NCBI RefSeq assembly: GCF_014066305.1 | Contig: NW_023501044.1 | Coordinates: 248,001-312,000, forward strand | Length of the DNA: 64,000 bases | Direction of reading: 5' to 3' | DNA from: Letharia columbiana | Lineage: Eukaryota; Ascomycota; Lecanoromycetes; Lecanorales; Parmeliaceae | In this document: one piece after another, positions 31,541 through 41,696 of the stretch | Numbering within the stretch: the first letter of the stretch is position 1 | Layout: the number at the start of each line of letters is the position of its first letter | Notes under the pieces: generated by a model | Told to the model about the DNA's origin: nothing | What the model saw: only the letters and a program-made list of their open reading frames with translations | Database searches by the model: none | Made by a program: the position numbers and the translations under genes

Positions 31541-34335
31541 TTACAAAGACATGCTGAACCCACCCGTCAGCGGCTTGTTCGCCGTTGTCGTCGTGGGACT
31601 CCCCGTCGCACTCAACAATACCACATCCGCGATACTCACATTCCCCACATCGTACCCAAACGTCCCGCTCATGGTCAAAGTCGACCCGTCGTACGCGAAT
31701 CCGATCACCGACGTCGCGGCCTGCGTGATCGACACCCCGTCATCGAGGTATAGAGACCCGGACGCTTTGCCGTCGAGCCCCGGCGCTACGACGAGATTGA
31801 AATCGAGCTCGCGCAGTGCGGCGGTCGTGTTGGCGCCGTCGGAGCGGAGGGGGAGGATGGCGCCGCCTTTGATGTACACGGGGATCTGAGTCAGATTTGC
31901 GTTGATGGTGACGGACGAGCCGCTGCCGCGGAGGGGTTCGTAGGTGAAGAAGTCGTAGAATTGGTCATCGGGGAAGTAGACGGAGACGCTGGTGGCGCCC
32001 TCGTCCGTCACGGGCGCCACTAGGATGGAGGGCCCGTAGAAGTATTGCAAGTCCAGAGACAGGGTGTTGGTATCGGTGGGGTAGAGGAAGAACATGGGGT
32101 TCAGGAGCGGTGTGCCGTCGACGGATTGCTGGTAGAGGGCGGTGTAAATGTAGTCGAGGAGTTGGTAGCGCGCCTTGATTGCTACTTGCGCGGCTTCGGT
32201 AACGGTTGGCCAGAGGTAGTATTCCTGATGGGCGACCCCGGTGGCGTCGTGGTTGCGGTAGAAGGGGTAGAATGCTCCCAGCATAGCCCAGCGTGCACAG
32301 AGCTCTTCGGTCGTGTCGCCAGCGTAGCCACAGACGTCGGATCCGACCATCGGGATCTGATAGATGGCTGCGAATGCAATCATTTCGGCAATCGAGATTT
32401 GGTAGTGAAACCAGTCGGAGTTGTTGTCGCCGAGCCAGTGGCCGACGTAGCGGCCGGCGCCTGCGAATGTGCTCCGGGTTATCACCATCGGTCGTAGGCC
32501 GGGGCGGCGGTTAAGCATTGCGCCGCGGCTAGTTTCGCTCATCATGGTGCCGAAGAGGTTATGGGTGTCGTATTCGGCAAGGCCGTTGGAGTGAATGAGA
32601 TTGGTGTCGAGCGTGAGATTGCTAATGGAGCCGGCTGCGTCGTGGATGGGATATGGTGGGTTGATGAGGTCGCGGTTTGGCAGGCCCATCATGCCGCCCG
32701 CAGTTCCCATTTGTCTCTTTTTGAGGCTTTGCCCCCGCTTTATGCGGCTGGAGGAGGAGGGCTGGAAGTCTGTTGGAAATCCGGGGATCGGATAGCCTGC
32801 GTTAGGGCGGACTGGTGGAGGTGCAGGGGGGTCATCGTTGGAGACGGCGAACGCTGCTGGGTCACTGCACGGGTAGGGGCAGAAGTTGGAGGCTTCATTC
32901 ATGTCGATCCAGAGGGCATCGATGTCAACCCCATCCGTTGGACTGAAGAAGCTGGAGAATTCGCCGTTCCAATAGCCCTGGGTGGCCGGATTGAACCAGT
33001 CTGGGAAGGCGGTGATACCGGGCCAGACAACGCCTAATTCATGAGTTGAGTCATAAGTCCTAACGAGAAGTCTGCCACTGTGAATCACTTACCTTGGTAG
33101 ATGGAACCATCGCTATTCTTTAGGAATATACCCGCACTCTCACCGTTCTCAAAAGCAGAGTAGTTCTGATACGCCACGGCAGGGTCTACCATCATGATGT
33201 AATGCTGCTCGTGATCATGAAGGTAAGTAACGAGCTCCTGCATCTTCTCCAATGGGAATCGATCAGGATCCAACGTGAAGACCTTGATTTGTCAGCTTCC
33301 ATTTGGCAGTGATGGGGAGTTGATTTACCTTTCGCAAATCCATGTAGTCGATGTCGGTCCACATTGTCTCCAAGGGTATGTCAGCAGCTGAGTAGTTTGC
33401 AACGACCGCGGCGACCTCGTAGACATCCTGCATGCCGTATCGACACTGATGGAACCCGAAGCCCCAATATGGCATCATGGTGGGCTGGCCGATGACGTCG
33501 CTGTATTGCCTAGCAACGTCGACTGGGCCCGGGCCAGCAAGGACGTAGAGATCGACGATCCCTCCGATCATGTTGTATTCGAGATACTGCCCCGCGGAAT
33601 CGCTGTTAATGTCGAGATCCATACCATCGCTGTTCAACATGAAGACCCCATGGGTCTCACTGGTGCTCTCGCGGTACTCGAAGTAGATGGGGTGATTTCC
33701 GTAGAGGTTGGTTCCTGGTGGGATCAAGTACGCATCTCGAGACCACAATGTGCGAACGTAGTCAGTAGTTGGGCGACGGAAAGGGTCGGTGTCTTCTCCA
33801 AATCCATAGATATTCGGATTACTCGGAAGCGAAGTGCGAAGTCGGACATACTGGGACTCGAAAACGAGGGCCATTCCCGAAGTGTCAAAGATGGACTCCC
33901 CGCTATCTGTGCGCTGGACGGCGAAAGAGAATGGATCCTGGGTCAGATTGAATGATAAGAGTGAGCTTGCAACAGCAACGGTGTCGTTGCCAGGCCGCCC
34001 TACGACCGACTCCGGGACTTGGTATACTGTTTCACTCTGATCAAATATTTGGATATGAAGGCGAGAGTCTGTGAGGTTGTTAGCCTCTTCTCAATCATAT
34101 CGTGTCACAAGCCTTGCAACCAACCTGTTTGATATTCGACCAGGAGCGTTAGATCCGGAAGGTCGTAGCCGTAGACGTTGCATGCGTCCCCAGCCAGCGT
34201 CAGTGAGGCAGTCAGACCTGAGTCGGTCTGGGCGACATTGCTAGCTGTATAGCCTGGGCAACCGCTTATATTTTGAGAGAGTACGGGTCTCAGAGAACCC
34301 AGGAGGAGCACAGCGGCTCCAATTACGGAGAACAT
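31541..34335 (-). CDS. Secreted GH31 alpha-glucosidase
   Basis: Four exons (34335-34125, 34068-33329, 33282-33093, 33033-31541; introns 56, 46 and 59 bp) encode 877 residues. The enzyme releases glucose from the non-reducing ends of maltose, malto-oligosaccharides or starch outside the cell. [20 protein letters not shown] is a signal peptide. The GH31 core shows [32 protein letters not shown], the nucleophile Asp in [13 protein letters not shown], and the acid/base region [20 protein letters not shown]-terminal beta domain with [19 protein letters not shown] completes the family layout. All three junctions restore conserved sequence, for example [13 protein letters not shown] and [15 protein letters not shown]. 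The frame opens upstream at TTG; the ATG at 34335 starts the signal peptide. Its upstream region carries a 93-bp tandem duplication. Confidence 0.95.
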
Positions 34336-35711
34336 GATGAAAATGATGACTTGGGACAAAAGGAGGAAAAGAAAAGAGGAGAGAAGGTTGGTCTGATCGA
34401 GTGATGTTCGAGAAAGAAAGCATTTCTACACTTCTTAACCCCCCATACTTATAGGCATGCCTACTTCTAGATCCACCTGCCCGCGCTGAGGGTGAGAGTG
34501 GAGAGAATGAGAAGAAAGTACAAACAATTCCCCGCATTTCAGTCACGGGTTCCATGCGAATGCACATGAGTGCACGGGTATGCTCGGGCCTCTCAGTGGA
34601 CAGAAGAGATCGACATCGCCGGAGGAGTGAAGGGTTTGCATCTTTCCAACGTTTTCCCTTATGAACATGGGTATGGTTGGGCCTCTCGGTGAAAAAAGAG
34701 AGATCAACATGTCCGGAAGCAGGAGTAAAGGTTTGCATCTTTCCCACTATCGGACTTACTGCTACTGTTCATATGTCACACGTGTCAGACACCAAGTCAG
34801 CAGACACGAGAAATTAATGTCCGGAAAAGAAAAGCAATACATGACTACTAGTCATGATGAGGAAAGTGCTTTGACACGGAAAAGTACACGGCGTGAGGGG
34901 AAGGAGGAGATGATGGAACGAGGGAATCATGGGACTCCGTGCGTGAATTGTCGCAAGAGTGGAAGTCCCGAGTGGCGGAAGGAATGGTATTTTGCAAGTA
35001 TTTCGGGATTCGAAGCAAATTGACTGGCTGGCTCTGGGAGTCTGGGACGTTGAAGATGCGGGGAAGGGGGGAAGAAAGATGCTGTACTCCGTCTGCACGT
35101 ACCTTGTACAAAGATGAAAAAAGGAAGAAGAAAAAGCCGTCGCATGTCAGCTGCTTTGTTGGCCTGCATATATTCTGCGTCTATCCTGCATATGCTGCAA
35201 ACTTTACTCCTTTTTCATCTTTTTTCATCTTTTTTCATCTGCGTGCGTTACTTTATGCATGAAGCATGAAGCAATACAGCGCGTAAGATTACCTTACTTA
35301 AATAAGTTACTTTTAAGCAAGCATCCGTCAAACATGAAATCTCAGAGCCTCGGAGTCGGCGGTCATAAGATTGCGGGGAAAAGCCGGCGCTACTGACCGC
35401 TTTCCCGCCGATTCGCTGTCCAGTTCCCAAGCTAAGCTACTTTATCACTAGGTACATAATGTACTTTAGGTACTTTATCAATAAGCCTACCTCCCTAACC
35501 TTTCAATCACTTCTTCTGCTCTGCTCTGCTTTGCTTTGCTTTGCTCGGCTTTCTCCAAACTCCTTTCAAAACTTTGTAGCAGGCCCAATCAACAAGACGG
35601 AGTCACACTCTTCTTAATATCACCGGCAAGTGATGCTTATGATGCTGACTTCATCGCAACGGTCTAGCCTCGTACATCATGTATGCCGTAGTTCAAGTGG
35701 GGAAGACCCAC
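34336..35711. promoter_or_regulatory. Promoter region of alpha-glucosidase and intergenic DNA
   Basis: CT-rich and microsatellite stretches occur (TTTTTTCATC repeated near 35208-35240; TCTGC/TTTGC repeats near 35512-35550). A tandem duplication lies at 34576-34744. It also contains the 3' flank of the amidohydrolase. No gene. Confidence 0.45.
34576..34744 (-). repeat. Tandem duplication in alpha-glucosidase promoter
   Basis: Two related units (34576-34647 and 34669-34744) share GGGTATG, GGGCCTCTC, GAGATC.ACAT and GTTTGCATCTTTCC with a spacing of 93 bp, about 240-410 bp upstream of the ATG. Confidence 0.7.
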
Positions 35712-37455
35712 CTACAACCTTTCCACCTCCCAATCATCTTTCTCTCCTCTCTTTGCCATCACACTCGCTCCTCTCCGGATAAATTCTCCAAAGCCTTTCT
35801 CACCCACTATTCCTCCTTCATCGCGCGCCCACATGACTTTCCCTCTCAAGATTGTCCACCTCGGCCAATTCCCCACTTCCCTTCCCTCATAAGGCGTATA
35901 GTCGACGTGATGATGCAGCTGTCCGTTACTCACCCTGAATGGCTCCAACGTTCCCTCGGGATACCAGATACACAAATCCGCATCACTCAATCCCGGCAGT
36001 AATGTTCCTTTTTTGGGATAGAGCCCATACAACTTCGCCGCATTCGTACTCGTGACTTCCACAAATTTGCTTAACCCCAGTCTTTCCTCCCCTTCCCCAA
36101 GGACAAGCGATAATCTTGTCTCCACACCGGGGCAGCCATTCGGTATATATCTGAATCTGCCTTCTGGGTATCCCTCAATAAGCACGCTTTTCTTGCCCGC
36201 TTCACGGTCGTCGTAGTCGAAAGGGCAGTGATCCGATGAGAGTATAGTGAAAGTGCCATTCGAAAGACCGCGCCAAATGGCCTCGTGGTCCTCTGATCCC
36301 TCGCGGGGCGGTGGTGAACAGACGCATTTGGCGCCCTCGAATCCTGGTTTATCGAGATCGGAATGGGTCAGAAAGAGGTATTGCGGGCATGTCTCCGCAT
36401 AAATCGGTAATCCCTTGGTCTGTGCATGCCTGATATGCTTCGCTGCTGATGGAGAAGAGACATGTACAATCAGGATAGGTGTGTCGATGATAGAAGACAG
36501 AGCGATGGCACGATTCGTAGCCTCCGTTTCCACAATCTGAGGACGGGATGTAGCGTGGTACTTCGGCGCATACAATCCTCTGCTCTCCAGTTGTTCAGTC
36601 ATCCACGAGAGTATATCCCCATTTTCGGCGTGGATCAATGTCGTGATACCATTCCTGCGCGCTTCCAGAAGGACGTCTAGGATCTGGTTGTCGCGGAGTT
36701 GGAGAGCTTCGTATGTCATGTAGATCTTCAAACTCGAGATACCCTGTTCGCGAAGGGCAGAAAACTCGGAGAGGACGTCTGGGGTAGGATTGGAGATGAG
36801 GAGGTGGAAGGAGTAATCTGTGTAGCAGTTCTTATTTGCTTTGACGTGGGTTTGTTGCAGGACGGAGAGAAGGGAGGGATCGCTTTTGCTTTGAGGCGCG
36901 AATGTTACCTTCGAGTTTCCGGAGTCAGTCATTCTTCTTTGAGGTGGAAAAGAAGCCATAGGACAAGGTGCGTGAGTATGATTTTCTCGAAACATCCTGA
37001 GGACTCTCATTAAGCACCGAATATGATGACTTTGCTCCGAAATTTAGACATACGACTGTGGTTGTGCCGCCGCAGATAGCTGATCTGGTTCCTATTGTGT
37101 CTCTTTAGCGCTCTGGTGGTTCTGAAAAGTAGGTATATGGTACCTGTTTCATAATCGTCTGCAGTTTTTCCTTTACCAAAAAGCGGCGGTTCGTCAAGGT
37201 GAACGTGAGCATCGACGCCTCCCGGCTAGGGGACCCTCAGGTCAGCATCACGTCCTCAACAATATTTGGAAAAGCACAACATACCATGACATATCCACCT
37301 TCAGCATCAATGACTCTCTTTGCTGCGATTTCGGCCAACGAGCCCTTTGGGGCTAGAAGGGCTATCTTCTCGTCCTTAATGGCGATGTCATAGTGGCCGA
37401 TATCAGAGGCAGTGACGACTAGACCGTTGATGACAAGGAGGTCGTAGGGCTCCAT
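35712..37455 (-). CDS. Dihydropyrimidinase / hydantoinase-like amidohydrolase
   Basis: Four exons (37455-37285, 37225-37144, 37091-37054, 36908-35712) encode 495 residues. The family opens cyclic amides such as dihydrouracil or hydantoin with a two-metal centre. Visible are the metal-binding HVH in PGGVDAHVHLDEPP (formed at the exon 1/2 junction), the carboxylated-lysine region SLKIYMTYEAL, IHAENGD, VHVSSPSAAKHI and SSDHCPFDY. TGTRSAICGGTTTV is formed by exons 2 and 3, and TTTV/VTFAPQSK by the exon 3/4 junction. Introns 1 and 2 are 59 and 52 bp; intron 3 is 145 bp and looks like an introner-like element. The substrate (pyrimidine catabolism, hydantoin, allantoin-like) is not decided by the sequence. 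Confidence 0.92.
36909..37053 (-). repeat. Introner-like intron in amidohydrolase gene (intron 3)
   Basis: 145 bp. It begins GTATGTCTAAATTTCGGAGC and ends near GACTGACTCCGGAAACTCG, then AAG. TTTCGGAG near the 5' end and CTCCGGAAA near the 3' end are imperfect inverted repeats. Both ends resemble intron 4 of the neighbouring DnaJ gene. Confidence 0.55.
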
Positions 37456-38104
37456 GGTCAGATCTGCGAGTCTGATTAGAGTAGCTTCGACGACGTCTCG
37501 GTTTTGCTGGCCCCGAATCGTACATCTTTGCGTTGCCCAACCTAGTAGACAGAACACGTTTGAGGAACCGAGAATGAAACAGGTTTTGTCGGGCTTTGGA
37601 TGTTCTTATCTGCGTCATCAGTAGACGCTACTCGTGTACCTGCCTTAGTGCTCTCCTGCCTTTCGGGAAGGTGGAACAGATGTGGAAAGTGGGGGAATAG
37701 GAGACTCGATTTGAAGGTTATTCAACATGCGATTCCATTCTTTTGAACACCGCCAACACTTAACAAAATATACACCGAAAAGAAACACTGTCTTGCATTG
37801 CTCAGATCTAGGACATCTTGCAGCAACCAGCATGGATTCTCTCTAAAACCGTGCCGAGCAATCTCGAACTCCTACTAAGAATGTTTCCCAATTGACATAT
37901 CTCGATGTTGACCCCCACTGAAAAAATGTTGGGCAGCATACCACCTTGGGAAGAGCCAGAAGATGTCAATCGAGCTTCTTTGGTAATGAGACATATCGTC
38001 TCATTGACTGGTTTTTACAGGCCTAGACTGATACGCCTTACGAATGTCATCAACGTCACTTGGCCATCCACGTGGACAACTCGAGCTTCGGAAGTCGGAA
38101 TTTC
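37456..38104. other. Intergenic region
   Basis: The promoter of the amidohydrolase and the 3' flank of the DnaJ gene. It has a small palindrome ATGAGAC...GTCTCAT near 37987. No gene. Confidence 0.45.
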
Positions 38105-40346
38105 CTAGCCGTGTATATCCTTGCAGTACGCACAAGCCTGTACATCACACTCTGGGCATCGCATGACCGTACAGACTTTGTGGCAGAAGTTGCATTCATG
38201 CCACGAGTCGATAATGTCCCAGAACTCTAACGCGGGTTTCGGAGTCAGCATTGCTTATTCGAATCAAGTAATAGAGTTGCAAGACAGGTCTCAGGAGTAG
38301 AAAGGTCCTCTTGCTCCCAAAACATGTCTTGCGACTCAATCTCTGTACCATATAGGGAGGATTGGCTCCGAAATGTACGTACCTCGGTGTACTTCCATGT
38401 GAGAATCGTGAAAGTCGTTGCAGAAAGGAGGGTCGTAATCCTCGTCACTGTCATCATCATCGTCGCCAGCAATCGAAGGTTCGGGCGTAGCCTCAGTGAA
38501 GCCTCGGTCGGGATCAGAGCCGTCGTAGCTCACTCTTGGGTTAGTCACGTCTTCACGAGAGGGTTGTTGCTGCCGGGTCGTGTCTTCATCACTTTGCCCG
38601 TCATACAGGGGCGGCATCGTTTTTAGAAATGGCTGTCCAGCGTTGCTACGCTTGCTCCCACATTCGGATGGGTGAGGTGCACCCAAGTTTTGATTGGGTA
38701 AAGAGCCTTCATTGTTGACCGACGGCTTCATTTGGTCCTTCTTTGCTTTCCTTTTCGTCTTTGTCTCCGTTGTTGACTCGGCTTGCTCTCCTTGGGAGCT
38801 TCTTTTGCGACTTGCTCTGTCACCTCTTGCGACCTCTTTCCTTGCCTAAAGAAACAGGGTCAGCAGACCCTCTTCAAGAACTCAAGTTCGATCGCAAGCC
38901 AGTTCAGTGGGGTACAATCAGGGTTAGAAGTGCTCTTCACCTCTGAATTACCTTTTGCGGCTCCGGTAGACGTAAAAACTAGGAAGGAATCGCTCTGAAA
39001 TGTACACACCTCTCGCAGCTTGACGTCGGCTTCAGTAGCCTCTTGCTCCCGCCCCCGAGCTCTTAGCAATTTTACTACCCGCTTGTACTCGTCTAGGCAC
39101 TCATTGAGACGTCTTTCCAGAGATTTTCGCTTGATTGGTAGATGAAAGATCTGCTCGTAATCCTCGTCTTCTCTTTCATCCTGATGATGATTTTGAAGTC
39201 AGTATACCATTTTCAAGAACAGACTCAACTACTAAGACAAGTCAAGTGGCACAGGTAGGGGAAAAATAATGCCATCTCGTGACACGCATTGGAGTCATAA
39301 GACCAGTTTCTAGACCATACCTGGGGAAGAAACCCTTTCTCCACTCCCGAGCCATGTCCCACGGCTCAGACTGACGTTTCGAATAGGGGAGAGTCGCTCC
39401 GAGATGACGTACCTTCGTTGCCCTTAAAGACTCATCCACCTTGACTTGTGTTTTGTCAATTTCGGCACCGATGCTGATGATATTGGAGAGCAGAAGCACT
39501 AGCTCAGCCGGCCATTTCTTTTCGGATTGCTCTCTTTCTGCCTTCTTGCGATCTGCTCGTTCTTTCTTCTCCTTCTCGAGTCTTTCTTGGAATTCCTTCT
39601 CTACCTTGTCTGGCCAGTCTGGGTCAGGTTGCTGTGGGGACGTCGGTTTGCCCCAATATCCACCGTCTTCACGCCTCTCTCTTTCGGCTTTCTCCCGATC
39701 TCGTGGTGGTGGTGTACTAAGATCACGTTTCGTCCTTTCCGCCTCCTTGCGAGCTTCCTTGCGAGCTGCACGCTGTCGCTGCTGATGCTCAAAAAGATCG
39801 TACCTATCCTTCTGTTCCCGATCCCATTGCTTGCCCCATCCACTGCGATCAGTAGCACCATGCGCATAAGTCGGGCCACTCCAGTATTCATCGTCTTCAC
39901 GGCGTGCTTGGTCTGCCCTCTCTTGTGCTCTCCTCGACCAGTCCCAAGTCCGCTTTCGCATGTCTTCTTGCCACGCACGGGTAGGAGCATCGGGATCGGA
40001 CGATCTCTGAGATGGCCAATTAGCTGGCTGTGGCGGTTGCCTTGCCTTTTGGCTTGATGAGAGGGTTCCGTCATATTTCGCTCGACGGTTCTCGTCGGAG
40101 AGAGTCTCATACGCTGCGCCGAGCTGTGTAATAGCAGATATGCTAGTCAGCCATCATAAGCAGCTCCTGTAGAATGGGGCCTGTAGTGACCTTTTGGAAG
40201 GCTGCAACGGCTCGAGGATTGCGAGGATCTTTGTCCGGGTGACATTTCAGAGCCAACTTGCGGTACGCATCTCTTACTTCCTTCAGCTGTGCTTGATGGG
40301 TGATGCCCAATATTTCGTAGTGGGTTTGACATAAGGATGACGCCAT
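38105..40346 (-). CDS. DnaJ-domain protein with C-terminal zinc motif
   Basis: Five exons (40346-40191, 40123-39413, 39180-39010, 38845-38383, 38226-38105) encode 540 residues. The J domain is at residues about 8-75: HYEILGI, KLALKCHPDKDPRNP with the HPD needed to stimulate Hsp70, and AYETLSDENRRAKYDG after the first junction. A long charged, Arg/Lys/Glu-rich helical stretch follows (RREDDEYW, REDGGYW), then an acidic linker (DDDDDSDEDYDPPF). The C-terminus is Cys-rich: HECNFCHKVCTVMRCPECDV then CAYCKDIHG, a probable zinc site. The client and location are unknown. Intron 1 is a normal 67 bp; introns 2-4 are 232, 164 and 156 bp and share sequence at their 5' ends. Confidence 0.88.
38227..38382 (-). 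repeat. Introner-like intron 4 of the DnaJ gene
   Basis: 156 bp, starting GTACGTACATTTCGGAGCCA and ending CGCGTTAG. TTTCGGAGCCA near the 5' end is matched by TGACTCCGAAA near the 3' end (10 of 11 in inverted orientation). Confidence 0.6.
38846..39009 (-). repeat. Introner-like intron 3 of the DnaJ gene
   Basis: 164 bp, starting GTGTGTACATTTCAGAGCGA and ending CTGTTTCTTTAG. It shares TTGAGT..TTCTTGAA..GGT near its 3' end with intron 2. Confidence 0.55.
39181..39412 (-). repeat. Introner-like intron 2 of the DnaJ gene
   Basis: 232 bp, starting GTACGTCATCTCGGAGCGAC and ending ATCATCATCAG. The first 30 bases resemble introns 3 and 4. Confidence 0.55.
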
Positions 40347-41696
40347 CGTTGTTGTTACTCAAGAGAGTTGCCGTTTGGGTTGCCACTGTCTCTGTCGTGT
40401 GAGTCGCCACTGAGGCTACCTGACTTGAGTGGTGCAGGTGTTAGTGAAGAAAGTCTAGGGGTACGACATCTTTGCAGGCATGTACCAATGATGCTGCAAT
40501 AGTTTCATTGATTTCGATTCGCACAGATATGGTCGAGCTTGGCATGTTAGTAGGATCACCAATGTTTGCATTGAAATGGCTCGCAAACTCATGGATCAAT
40601 TCTAGGCCTTCCTGACTTGGTCATCATGCGTAACTTTGCTGCTCTAGTCAAATATGCATACCTGTGTTTCCTACCTGCAGTGTTGAGTTGTCGATTCGAG
40701 ATATTGAGGAAAGATGAGCTCAAGTAGCCGACGTGAGCAGGAGGTAAAGCTTTCTCGCCAGTGGGGCAGCAGCTTGGAAAATTCGATGATTGTCGTTAAT
40801 GATGATGGGGATAGACAAACAATGAAGATGTTCTGTCACTCGAATTCACTGTAAGGGCCTGAGGTAGGATGTGAAGTAGAATTTGGGCATCAAGTTACAC
40901 TTCACCCGAACGAAAGAAAATGGTGAAGTGTGATGATGATGATCGGAAGGATATTACATGTGCAGTCAGTCGATAAGGCGTTTAAGAACAAAAATGAGCT
41001 GCGGTCTATGAATAGTGTAAATATACCAATGGTTCTTTCCAATCTTGGATCCAACTTTGCCCCGTTATATCACCACATCGAAATCTTAGATATATTTTAT
41101 CAGAAGCACTTTAAGGTTCAAAGCATTCACCTGGGCAAGGCAGACTAGCAGCGCGATTTCAATGTCCATTTGCTCCTGTCAAGGCAAGGATTTACCATCG
41201 ATTAGCTAGAACGCAAGCATAGTGTTATTGGGTGCAACCGAATACATCTTCGGAACAAACCTTCAGCTACAGCACCATACTTTCTAACAGCGACCTCTCA
41301 CGTGATCTACTGGCTAATGTAAGATACGTCCATCTGTCTCGACGGATAATTACGCCGATACATCCTGGATGTGGAGCAAATGACCCCGAACGGCCAAGCT
41401 CAATGGACGATCTCGTACTCAAATATCGTCGATGGATAGTCTTGTCTCATACGACTCACACAGATGAGAGTCGCATCCAGCTCAAGATCATGCGATGTGG
41501 AAGCGGAAGACCGAGCGAGGTGAGAGACTTGGAGTGTTGGAAGGATTGAAATGCAAGGAAGGACACGATGGAGAGTCAAAAGACTGATGGGTAGGTATTG
41601 AGAGATGTATGTACATCACAATCATCGCCGTAGCACCAGTTTGCCTGCTCCCAGCATCCAGGGCACCCAACCTTTTTCGGCCCGCACAGCCCAAGA
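40347..41696. other. Intergenic region
   Basis: The promoter side of the DnaJ gene and the 3' flank of RSE1. Small plus-strand frames (for example 40930-41148, 41232-41549) have no recognisable content. Confidence 0.45.
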
